The notes beneath the pieces are model-generated. The model was not told the origin of the DNA, did no database searches, and saw only the letters and a program-made list of their open reading frames with translations. A program made the translations under genes and the position numbers. 64,000 bases of DNA from Streptosporangium carneum. GTDB taxonomy: Bacteria; Actinomycetota; Actinomycetes; Streptosporangiales; Streptosporangiaceae. Position 1 is the first letter of the stretch; each line of letters opens with the position of its first letter. The stretch covers positions 87,638 through 151,637 of the forward strand of contig NZ_BSEV01000001.1 of assembly GCF_027922005.1 (NCBI RefSeq). The letters are read 5' to 3'. Below are positions 33,934-41,803 of this stretch, one piece after another.

Positions 33934-36017
33934 CAGTTCAGGAAGCCCCTCAGGACGAGGGAACCCCTCCCCCCGAGCCCTCTCAGGACGAGCGCCCGCC
34001 GCAGGACCAGGACGGGCAGCAGGCCCAGGAGGGGCGGTCGGCGAAGAACACGGACGACGACTTCGACGAGGACGCCCTCGGCCAGACCGCCAATGTGATC
34101 AACAACTTCTTCGCCGAGGTCAGCGCGCAGAAGGCGACCTTCGGCATCACGGGCGGGCCCGCGGTGCGATCGGTCTCCGGGCGGCTCGACCGCGGAGACG
34201 TCGAACGGGCGCTCGCGCGCTTCGTCAGACCACGGGGCTTCGACAGGGCCCTGACGGCCCTGCGCGAGCGGCACGTGGTCGTCCTCGTCGGCGACGAGGG
34301 GATCGGCAAGTGGACGAGCGGGGTCGCGCTCCTCGCCGAGGCCGGGCTCTCCCCGGAGAGGATCACCGTCTTCTCCCCCGGCCTCGACCTGGACGGCCTG
34401 CTGGCCGTCTCCTTCAAGAAGGACCGGGTCTACCTCGTCCACGACTGGATCGAGGGAAAGGTCGAGAACAACGTCCGGCGGTTCGGCCTCGACACGCTCA
34501 GCACCAGGCTGACGCGGGCGGGGGCGCACCTGGTGATCACTCTCAACCGCGCGGAGACACGCCAGGGGTTCGAGGCGTTCGAGATCGGATGGGAGCCGCC
34601 CAACCCGCTGGAGGTGCTCGGGGCGCGCCTGGGCCGTGCCCGTCTCTCCCACGACGAGGCGGGCCTCCCGGAGGAGGTCGCCACGCTGCGCTCACCGCGC
34701 CAGGTCGTCGAACTGGCGGAGCAGATGCTCTCCGGCTCCCAGTCACCCCAGGAGATCATGGCCGACCTCTGCGGCGGCACCGTCACCACGTGGTTCGACA
34801 CCAGGCCGAAACGCTCGGAGGTGCTGGCCGTCGCCGCTCTCGCCTTCGTGTACGGCCTGCCGGAACGCGTCTTCGAGCGCCTCCTGGTACGGCTGACGAC
34901 CATCGCGGACGAGGTCGAACGGCAGGGCGCGGAACGCGAGCGGCGTTCCGTCGGAGAGAACCTGCCCCAGAGCCGGAGGCTGTGGAACGACGGCAACCCC
35001 CTGATCGGCCTGTCGGCCGACGCCGGAGAGCCCAGGGTCGTCTTCCGCAGCCCGCACCACCGCGAGCAGGTGATCCTGCAGCTCTACCGCGTCTACGGAT
35101 ACGGCGTGCTGGAGCCCCTGCGGCAGTGGGTCCGCGAACTGGCCGACGACCTGCCCGAGGTGCAGGTCCAGGTGGCGGCGGGTCTGGCCCTCCTGGCCAG
35201 GAAACGCCCCGAGGAGGTCAGGGAGTCGTTCCTCATCCCCTGGGCCGGGGGTCTGGTCCAGGAACGCATGGCGGCGGCCAGCACCCTGTCCATGATGTGC
35301 GCGGACGACACCACCGCGGCCGTCGCCTTCACCACCGCGCTGAGCTGGGTCGAGAACGCCGGGCAACCTCAGGCGATGACCGCGGCGCTCGCCTTCGCCG
35401 GAGGCCTGTCGATCCGCTACCCGGCCGAGACGGTCGACTGGCTCTGGTACCTGTCCCTGCGCGGCGTCCGGGTGAGCAACGTCGCCCAGAGAGCGCTGAC
35501 GCTCATGTTCCAGACGGCGGCGGAGCGGGACGACGAGGCGCTGACCGGCCTCCGACTGCTCGTCAGGCATCTCGACCGTGATCTCAGCGAGGGCATGGAG
35601 CCGCAGCGGGCCCGGCGGGCCCTGCAGGCCGTGCTCGGCGTGCTGGCAGCCGACCGGCTGGAGCGCGAGGAGTCGCTCATGGCGTGGCTGCTGCTGTCCC
35701 AGCCCGCCAGCGCCAAGGCGATCGGCACGCTGTGGGCCTGGACGCTGTACAACGCCCACCACCGTTCGGACGCCGTACGCGCGCTGTGCCGCACTCTCCG
35801 CCACCTGGGAGAGCAGGCCGGGGCCACCGGGGCCACGGCCGCGGCGGAGGCGCTCGGCGTGGCGGTGTGGTCGGCCCTGCCCGAGGCCGCCGCGGTGCTG
35901 GTCAGGCGCGCGATCAACCACGCATGCGCCGGTGGACACGTGCGCCGGGACTCCCCTCCCGCCAAGCACGTCGTCCTCGCCCTGCTCAACGCGGGCTCCC
36001 GGCAGATCCCCTCTTGA
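33930..36017 (+). CDS. STAND-like P-loop NTPase with helical repeats
   Basis: A protein of 695 residues. Residues 1-50 are acidic, Pro/Gln-rich and disordered. VINNFFAEVSAQKATFGI (residues 56-73) matches the C-terminal motif of the preceding protein. A P-loop follows, GDEGIGKWT (121-129), in which Trp replaces the Ser/Thr expected after Lys, and a Walker B-like VYLVHDW (167-173). The C-terminal two thirds consist of helical HEAT/TPR-like repeats without membrane segments. This is the build of bacterial STAND NTPases used in signalling and immunity. It is coupled to its neighbour by ATGA and lies 16 bp before the SPFH-like gene. Confidence 0.8.
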   Translation: MTVQEAPQDEGTPPPEPSQDERPPQDQDGQQAQEGRSAKNTDDDFDEDALGQTANVINNFFAEVSAQKATFGITGGPAVRSVSGRLDRGDVERALARFVRPRGFDRALTALRERHVVVLVGDEGIGKWTSGVALLAEAGLSPERITVFSPGLDLDGLLAVSFKKDRVYLVHDWIEGKVENNVRRFGLDTLSTRLTRAGAHLVITLNRAETRQGFEAFEIGWEPPNPLEVLGARLGRARLSHDEAGLPEEVATLRSPRQVVELAEQMLSGSQSPQEIMADLCGGTVTTWFDTRPKRSEVLAVAALAFVYGLPERVFERLLVRLTTIADEVERQGAERERRSVGENLPQSRRLWNDGNPLIGLSADAGEPRVVFRSPHHREQVILQLYRVYGYGVLEPLRQWVRELADDLPEVQVQVAAGLALLARKRPEEVRESFLIPWAGGLVQERMAAASTLSMMCADDTTAAVAFTTALSWVENAGQPQAMTAALAFAGGLSIRYPAETVDWLWYLSLRGVRVSNVAQRALTLMFQTAAERDDEALTGLRLLVRHLDRDLSEGMEPQRARRALQAVLGVLAADRLEREESLMAWLLLSQPASAKAIGTLWAWTLYNAHHRSDAVRALCRTLRHLGEQAGATGATAAAEALGVAVWSALPEAAAVLVRRAINHACAGGHVRRDSPPAKHVVLALLNAGSRQIPS

Positions 36018-36033
36018 CACCAAGGAGACACCG

Positions 36034-37041
36034 ATGCCCGCTCTCAGCGGCTACCCGATCGTCGAGGAGCGCTCTCTTCGACCGCCCCAGCGTCGGCTGG
36101 GGCTCTTCACGCGGCGAGACCTCCACGAGCTCCCCGAGACGCCGGTGGGGACCGTCCTCGTCTTCGCCGTGAACGGCGGTTACAAGGCGTACACGGAAGG
36201 CGAGCACCTCAGGGGGTCGGAGGAGGCCGTCGTGAGGGCGAGGTCGGTGAGCGTCGTCTACCTGCGCAGCCGCCAGGTCGTGCTCACCGTCGAGATCCCC
36301 TCCCAGGACATGGGCTACCACTTCCAGGTGAAGGCGACCTTCACCTGCAAGGTGACCGACCCCGAGGCGGTCGTCGCCGCCGGGGTCGAGGACGCGGCGA
36401 CGATCCTGGGCAACCACCTCCGCGACGACGCGGGACTCATGCGGCTCGGCATGAGCCGGCCCGTCGAGGACGTGCACCTTCTGTCCATCGAGGTCACCAG
36501 CCGGGTCCGGGCCTACCTGGAGTTCTGCCCGCCCCGGATGGACGGGCTGGAGGTCGCCCTGGTCAACGTCGCGCTCCTGCCGCCGAACGACATCCTCGCC
36601 CACGGCCAGCGGCTCAAGCAGCTCAAGTGGAGCGGGGAGAGCAAGGAGCTGGAGTGGGCGATCGAGAACCGGGACGTCTCCAGGATCGAGGAGATCTTCA
36701 AGCGGGGAGTCGAGGCCACCACGGCGTTCGGCGTCAGCCGCGACCAGTTGCTGATGCCGGACGCCGTGGGCATCACCCGCGAGGCGCAGGAGACCCGGAT
36801 GAAGGCCCTGTCCGAGCTGATCAACCGCCTGCCCGACGGGTCGCTGGACTTCCTCCCCATCGACACGCAGAGGCTCATCGACAGGGTCATGACCTCGATC
36901 GTCGGCGAGGCCCCCTTCGTCGAGGCACCGGAGAACGCCGGCCGTCTCGGGATCGGCGAGGGCGGAGCCTTCGAGGACAGGACGTCCGGCGACAGGGACG
37001 CGGGGCCGCGCAGGATCGGCCTGGAGGACCTCGATGACTGA
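36034..37041 (+). CDS. SPFH/band-7-like protein
   Basis: ATG 36034 has AAGGAGACACC upstream. The 335-residue protein carries GTVLVFAVNGGYKAYTEGEH, YLRSRQVVLTVEIPSQDMGY and FQVKATFTCKVTDPEAVVAA, a pattern like the SPFH (stomatin/prohibitin/flotillin) core, without an obvious transmembrane anchor. The C-terminal part is helical (NRDVSRIEEIFKRGVEATTA and further). SPFH proteins form ring-like membrane scaffolds. Its gene overlaps the DUF4407 membrane protein gene by 8 bp, so it probably acts with that protein at the membrane. I see this family assignment as probable, not certain. Confidence 0.68.
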   Translation: MPALSGYPIVEERSLRPPQRRLGLFTRRDLHELPETPVGTVLVFAVNGGYKAYTEGEHLRGSEEAVVRARSVSVVYLRSRQVVLTVEIPSQDMGYHFQVKATFTCKVTDPEAVVAAGVEDAATILGNHLRDDAGLMRLGMSRPVEDVHLLSIEVTSRVRAYLEFCPPRMDGLEVALVNVALLPPNDILAHGQRLKQLKWSGESKELEWAIENRDVSRIEEIFKRGVEATTAFGVSRDQLLMPDAVGITREAQETRMKALSELINRLPDGSLDFLPIDTQRLIDRVMTSIVGEAPFVEAPENAGRLGIGEGGAFEDRTSGDRDAGPRRIGLEDLDD

Positions 37042-38401
37042 GAGCGCCGCCCGCGGCGGACGCCCACGGTCCCGACCCGCCGTACGGCTCGACCTGGGCA
37101 GGCGGCTGCGGGTCCTCGCGGGGGTCGACGAGGGGATCCTCGACCAGGTGCCGCTCGAGCGGACCCGCTACGTCGGCCTCGGCGGGGTGGTGCTGGGCAC
37201 CGCGATCGTCGCCGGGGTCTCGATGTGGTTCGCGCTGGGTCAGGTCCTGGGCGGCGTCCACCTGGCGATGGCCGTTCCCTCGGTGATCTGGCTGCTCATC
37301 GTGCTCAACCTCGACCGGTGGCTCGTCTCGACGGTGGCCGGCATGTGGCAGCACAGGCTCATGATGCTGATCCCCCGCCTGCTCGTCGCCGTGGTGCTGG
37401 GCTCCATCATCGCCGAGCCGCTGGTCCTGAGGGTGTTCGAGACCGCCGTGGTCCAGCACGTCATCGACGAGCGGGAGGCCGCCCGGGTCAGGGAACGGGC
37501 GCTGCTGGTCGCGTGCAATCCGGTGACGGCCGCGCCGCCGCCGGGACGCGGGTGCGAGAACGCCAGGATCCTGGCCTCCGGGGCGGAGGCGGACGAGGCC
37601 AAGATCTCCGAGCTGGAGAAGGACGCGGCGAAGCTGCGGGAGCAGGTCAGAGTCGACGGCGCGGAGTACGACCGGCTGTTCAAGCAGGCGACCGCCGAGT
37701 GCATGGGCGAGAAGATCAAGGGGGTGACGAGCGGCAAGAGAGGCGTCGGCCCGCTCTGCAGACGCCTCGAGAACGCCGCGAGGAAGGCGAAGGCCGGCAG
37801 CGACCTGGACGGCAACAGGAGGAGGCTCGGGGAGCTGCAGAGCCGGATCTCCGAGCTGCGCGGCCCCCTCGCCGACAAGCGGAGCGACTTCGGGAACGAG
37901 GTCAGGGCCAAGATCGATGAGCGGCTGTCCGCGATGCCCGACAAGGAGGACCCCGTCGGAATCCTGGAACGGATGCGGGCCCTGCACGCGATCTCGTCGG
38001 AGAACACCTACCTGTTCGCGGCGAGCTGGCTGTTCCGGCTCTTCCTGGTCCTCATCGACTGCCTGCCGGTCCTCGTCAAGCTCATGGGGGGCACGACCAC
38101 CTACGACCGCATGGTGGAGCACGCCAACCGCATGCAGGAGAGGATCCACGACAAGCGCGTCCAGCTCAGCGCGGACGCGCAGGTCGGCGAGCTCGAACTC
38201 CAGGCCCACCGCGAGGCGGAGGAGCGCAGAAGGCGGCGGCAGCTCATCGACATCGAGGGCAAGGCCGCCGACGCCGAGGCGCGGGCCCTCAGGGAGGAGC
38301 TGATGAACAAGCGGGCCGAGGAGCTGAAGCGCCAGAGCAGGCAGGAGGGCCGGATCAACGGCAACCACCCGCGTGTCGACCTGGCGGGCTCGTTCCGGTG
38401 A
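37034..38401 (+). CDS. DUF4407-family membrane protein
   Basis: A protein of 455 residues with the DUF4407 layout: three membrane helices near the N-terminus (about 46-68, 75-92, 109-131), a long charged coiled-coil region (about 190-300), a fourth helix (AASWLFRLFLVLIDCLPVLV), and a basic C-terminal helix to the end. Two Cys flank CNPVTAAPPPGRGC in the extracytoplasmic part. GGAGG lies just before the ATG, inside the upstream gene. The role of DUF4407 is not established. As the only membrane-spanning product of the operon it is the natural candidate for the membrane effector or anchor. Confidence 0.87.
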   Translation: MTESAARGGRPRSRPAVRLDLGRRLRVLAGVDEGILDQVPLERTRYVGLGGVVLGTAIVAGVSMWFALGQVLGGVHLAMAVPSVIWLLIVLNLDRWLVSTVAGMWQHRLMMLIPRLLVAVVLGSIIAEPLVLRVFETAVVQHVIDEREAARVRERALLVACNPVTAAPPPGRGCENARILASGAEADEAKISELEKDAAKLREQVRVDGAEYDRLFKQATAECMGEKIKGVTSGKRGVGPLCRRLENAARKAKAGSDLDGNRRRLGELQSRISELRGPLADKRSDFGNEVRAKIDERLSAMPDKEDPVGILERMRALHAISSENTYLFAASWLFRLFLVLIDCLPVLVKLMGGTTTYDRMVEHANRMQERIHDKRVQLSADAQVGELELQAHREAEERRRRRQLIDIEGKAADAEARALREELMNKRAEELKRQSRQEGRINGNHPRVDLAGSFR

Positions 38402-38486
38402 CCCCGCTTGCGGGGAAACCTCTCACTGAGTCCTCCGCGGAACGGTGAACCCGCGGGGCCTCTGCCGGTCCGGTCCCTTCTTCGGG

Positions 38487-38635
38487 GCCGGACCTCCCTC
38501 GGGTTCTCCGGGACGGAACCTCCCTCCGGGGCCGGACCTCCCCCGGGTTCTCCGGGACGGAACCTCCCTCCATGGCCGGACCTCCCCCGGGTTCTCCGGG
38601 ACGGAACCTCCCTCCATGGCCGGACCTCCTCCCGG
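38487..38635. repeat. 44 bp tandem repeat, about 3.4 copies
   Basis: Units start at 38487, 38531, 38575 and 38619 with GCCGGACCTCC and contain CGGGTTCTCCGGGACGGAAC. Copies are nearly identical. The array fills most of the gap between the convergent DUF4407 and PSP1 genes. Repeats are contiguous, with no spacers, so it is not a CRISPR array. Confidence 0.9.
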
Positions 38636-38679
38636 GGGCGACGCGCCCGCCTCCCTGAACCGGCCCGCCTCACCGGATC

Positions 38680-38703
38680 GAGCCGCTCCCCGGGGAGCGG
38701 CTC
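38680..38703. terminator. 24 bp perfect palindrome at end of PSP1 gene
   Basis: GAGCCGCTCCCC followed immediately by its complement GGGGAGCGGCTC forms a hairpin overlapping the stop codon of the PSP1 gene. It may terminate transcription from both sides. Confidence 0.65.
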
Positions 38704-39562
38704 ACTCTCCTGATTCGCCGCTCTCGGCGACCTTCACGGCTCCGCCGTACATCGTGTCGTGCTGTTTGCGCGGGGAGCAGACCGAGGCGGAGGGGCACGC
38801 GCAGCGGCGTCCGCCGTCGTCCAGGCGGACCACCACCGAGTCCGAGGGGACGTTGCGTCCGACCACGGTCCCCGGCCCCTCGGGGCTGTCCACCTTCGCC
38901 CCCATCTTGGGCATCCTGCTGTGCGCGTCGACGTAGAGGGGGTGCTCGTACTTGAGGCAGCACATCAGCCGTCCGCACGCCCCGGCGATGCGCATCGGGT
39001 TGACCGGCAGGTCCTGGTCCTTGGCCATGCGCACCGAGACCGGCTCGAAGTCCTTGAGGAAGGTCGCGCAGCACAGGTCACGGCCGCACGGACCGATTCC
39101 CCCCTGCAGGCGCGCCTCGTCCCGGGGGCCCACCTGGCGCAACTCGACCCGGGCGCGCAGGTTCCTGGCCAGGTCGCGGACGAGCGCGCGGAAGTCGACG
39201 CGGTGGGGGGCGGAGAAGTAGACCGTGTAGACGTTCTCCGAGTCGAGGTAGTCGACCCCGATGACCTTCATGGGGAGCGTGTGCCGCCTGATCAGACGCT
39301 TGGAGACGCTGCGGGCCTCCGCGCGCCGCCGTTTGTTGGCCTCGTCACGGGTCAGGTGCTCCTCGCCCGCCAGACCCGCGCACACCGGCAGCCCGTCGAT
39401 CTCCTCGCTCGTCCACTGCGGCGCCCACACGCACTCGGCCACCTCGGGTCCCGCGTCGGTGGGGACGAGCACCTTGTCGCCGATCTTCGGGCTGTGACCG
39501 CCTGGATCGAGGTAGTACAACCGGCCGTAACGGGTGAAGCTCACGGCCATGATCATGCTCAT
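38702..39562 (-). CDS. PSP1-domain (RicT/YaaT-like) protein
   Basis: A protein of 286 residues with the PSP1 C-terminal domain: YFSAPHRVDFRALVRDLARN, the Cys motif GIGPCGRDLCCATFL and GACGRLMCCLKYEHPLY, and NPMRIAGACGRL. These Cys residues match those binding an iron-sulfur cluster in the Bacillus RicT complex. In many bacteria ricT lies in a tmk-holB-ricT cluster; here holB and tmk are about 4 kb away on the same strand, with a glycosyltransferase and a sigma factor unit in between. GGAG precedes the ATG. Confidence 0.92.
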   Translation of the reverse strand: MSMIMAVSFTRYGRLYYLDPGGHSPKIGDKVLVPTDAGPEVAECVWAPQWTSEEIDGLPVCAGLAGEEHLTRDEANKRRRAEARSVSKRLIRRHTLPMKVIGVDYLDSENVYTVYFSAPHRVDFRALVRDLARNLRARVELRQVGPRDEARLQGGIGPCGRDLCCATFLKDFEPVSVRMAKDQDLPVNPMRIAGACGRLMCCLKYEHPLYVDAHSRMPKMGAKVDSPEGPGTVVGRNVPSDSVVVRLDDGGRRCACPSASVCSPRKQHDTMYGGAVKVAESGESGE

Positions 39563-39704
39563 GTGGCTCCAAGGCTGCTGGGGGTACGGCTAAGCGCCCA
39601 CTCCGCCACCCTACGCGTCGAGATCTCTCCTGTGGACTCCCGAGAGGGCCGGGGCCGTGCGAAATCGCCCCCGGCCCTCCCGACTGCGGGCCCCCGGGCC
39701 CGGC

Positions 39705-40859
39705 TCAGTGTGTGAGCTCGGCGAAGGCCTTCTCCCACCGGTTCGCGATCATGGAGATGTCGTAGTTCTCCGCCGTCACGAGGGCGTTCTCCGCCATCCT
39801 GCGCCTGCCCTCGTCGTCGTCGATCATCTTCAGCAGCCCCGCGGCGAGGGCGTCGACGTCGTCGGGCGGGACCAGCAGCCCGTCGTGGCCCGAGGTGATG
39901 ATCTCCCTCGGTCCCCGGGGACAGTCGAAGCTGACCACCGGGACACCGCAGGCGAACGCCTCGATGATGGTCATGCCGAAGCCCTCGAAGCGGGAGCTGA
40001 CCGCGTGGATGGACGCCTTGGCGAGCTCGCCCTCGATGTCGCCGGTCGGTCCCATGAACGTGACGTTGTTGTGCAGACGCAGCTTGACGGACAGCCTGAC
40101 CAGCTTGTCCGCGATCCTGCCCTCGCCGTAGACCCGCAGCTTCCAGTCAGGACGCTTCTGGACCACCTGGGCGAACGCCTTCAGCAGCCTGTCGTATCCC
40201 TTGACCGGCACCAGCCGCCCGGCGGCCAGCACGATCCGGTTCTCCTGCCTGGAACGGGGGCGCGGGCCTCCGGCCAGTCCGTTGCCGATGGTGTACACCC
40301 GCGTCCGCGCCTGCCCGAGCATGGCCCGGTAGTCCCGCTCGTCGGCCTCCGTGAGGGTGACGACGGCGTCGAGTCTGGGATACCACTGCCGGATCTCCTC
40401 GAAGATGCCGGGCTGGTGCGCCTCGAAGTGCAGGTGCTCCTGGGCGATCGTCACGACCTTCCTGCGGGCGAACCTGGCGGCCATGATGTTCAGCCCGGCC
40501 CTGGTGGTGATGAGCACGTCGGTGCGCAGCCGCTGCAGCTCGCGCCTGAGCACGTCGTCGCTCCAGGCGGTGAAGGAGGAGTAGGCGCGCTCCTCCGGGT
40601 GGATCAGCGCGCTCTCCTGCGCGCTCAACCGCTCCGCCTTCTTCGTGTACGGCCAGCGGACCCTGGCCCCCGGACGCAGGTCGACCAGCGAGCGCAGCCT
40701 GACCTTCGGCCCCAGCGGCAGGAAGGGCAGATCGGCGTGCTGGAAGACGCTGATCACCTCGACGTCGTGCCGCTGCGACATCTCGGTGGCGAGGTCGAAG
40801 GTCGCGCGGATCGTGCCCCCCATGCCGTAGGCGTTGAGGATCAGGTAGGAGATCCTCAT
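39705..40859 (-). CDS. Glycosyltransferase family 4
   Basis: A protein of 384 residues with two Rossmann-like domains (GT-B). The start MRISYLILNAYGMGGTIRAT has the family GG loop. The C-terminal nucleotide-sugar site has VLAAGRLVPVKGYDRLLKAF and the E-x7-E motif in RFEGFGMTIIEAFACG. It transfers a sugar from an activated donor to an unknown cell-surface acceptor. The start codon overlaps the stop of the next upstream gene (ATGA), so the two proteins are likely partners. Confidence 0.94.
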   Translation of the reverse strand: MRISYLILNAYGMGGTIRATFDLATEMSQRHDVEVISVFQHADLPFLPLGPKVRLRSLVDLRPGARVRWPYTKKAERLSAQESALIHPEERAYSSFTAWSDDVLRRELQRLRTDVLITTRAGLNIMAARFARRKVVTIAQEHLHFEAHQPGIFEEIRQWYPRLDAVVTLTEADERDYRAMLGQARTRVYTIGNGLAGGPRPRSRQENRIVLAAGRLVPVKGYDRLLKAFAQVVQKRPDWKLRVYGEGRIADKLVRLSVKLRLHNNVTFMGPTGDIEGELAKASIHAVSSRFEGFGMTIIEAFACGVPVVSFDCPRGPREIITSGHDGLLVPPDDVDALAAGLLKMIDDDEGRRRMAENALVTAENYDISMIANRWEKAFAELTH

Positions 40860-41602
40860 GAGCTCTCCTCCTCGACGGTGAGCGCGACGGCCAGGCTGTC
40901 GATCTCGGTGTAGTAGGGCCGGACCCTGATCCGCCCCACATGCTGGGCGGGGAAGCGCACCTTGGTCTTCTTGTCGATGACGTCGTCGAGCCGGGTGGCC
41001 AGCGGCAGCCGTACTCCGGCGACCTCCGCGTGGAGGTCCCAGAAGACGCGCCGCCTGGTCTGTCCCTCGGCCATCGGCGCGATCAGGACGCTTCCCTCGA
41101 AGCGCCGTCCCCCGAAGGTCGCGGGCCCGCTCACCGGCTCCGGCCCCTTCCTGGGCGTGGCCACGAGCCTGGCGGGTCCTTCGATCGGCTCGCCGTACGC
41201 GATCAGGCCCTCGACCTCGATCACGCCGTCGTCGGAGAGGACGCCGGTCACCTCGACGTACGGCTGGACCTCCCGGACCGACAGACCGAGGTTTCCGCCC
41301 GAGGTCCTGAAGGCCTTGATCTCCCGGTCACGTGGTGTCGCGGCGTAGGCGAGCAGTCCGTCGAGCGAGAACCCTGGATCGTCCGTCGCGAGGGGCTCTC
41401 CCCGGTGGGAGGCGAGCCAGACTCCCGCCTGCAGGCCGGTGAGGTCGGCGTCGGAGCGCTCCTCTCCTGTCGCGGCGTTCCGCAGGACGATCTCCCCCTC
41501 CTGCGGAACAGGCCACTCGACCCGCAACGTGTCGTCGTTGTTCACACGGCTGGTGACAGCTCGCCTTCCCCCAGGCGCTGTCACTCCGCGACGTGCTCCC
41601 AT
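40856..41602 (-). CDS. Beta-rich protein partnered with glycosyltransferase
   Basis: ATG 41602 is the likely start (a TTG at 41611 is possible). The 248-residue protein has no signal peptide or membrane helix and a strand-rich composition (LRVEWPVPQEGEIVLRNAA, VEVTGVLSDDGVIEVEGLIA, RVFWDLHAEVAGVRLPLATR). It looks like a beta-sandwich protein, but I do not recognise a named family. Its stop overlaps the glycosyltransferase start, so it may help that enzyme bind its acceptor or act in the same polymer pathway. Confidence 0.75.
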   Translation of the reverse strand: MGARRGVTAPGGRRAVTSRVNNDDTLRVEWPVPQEGEIVLRNAATGEERSDADLTGLQAGVWLASHRGEPLATDDPGFSLDGLLAYAATPRDREIKAFRTSGGNLGLSVREVQPYVEVTGVLSDDGVIEVEGLIAYGEPIEGPARLVATPRKGPEPVSGPATFGGRRFEGSVLIAPMAEGQTRRRVFWDLHAEVAGVRLPLATRLDDVIDKKTKVRFPAQHVGRIRVRPYYTEIDSLAVALTVEEESS

Positions 41603-41803
41603 GCTGACCAAGAGTCCCCCGGTCCTTCGCTGCCCATCCCCGTAAAGCAGGACATTGTTCGGTAGGTTTATAACGAATGCATCGAAATTTGCTGTGAATT
41701 CTAACGATGCACACCTAAGCTTTGAGGGGAATTAGCCGGGAATGGTTCCCTTGGATCTAGGATCTATAGGAAGATGCGGCCTGGCCAGGGCAGTCCTGCC
41801 TTT

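Noticed and set aside
38487-38635. CRISPR-like array
   Set aside because: The repeats are contiguous without unique spacers and no cas genes are present; the same holds for the 29 bp array at 47389.
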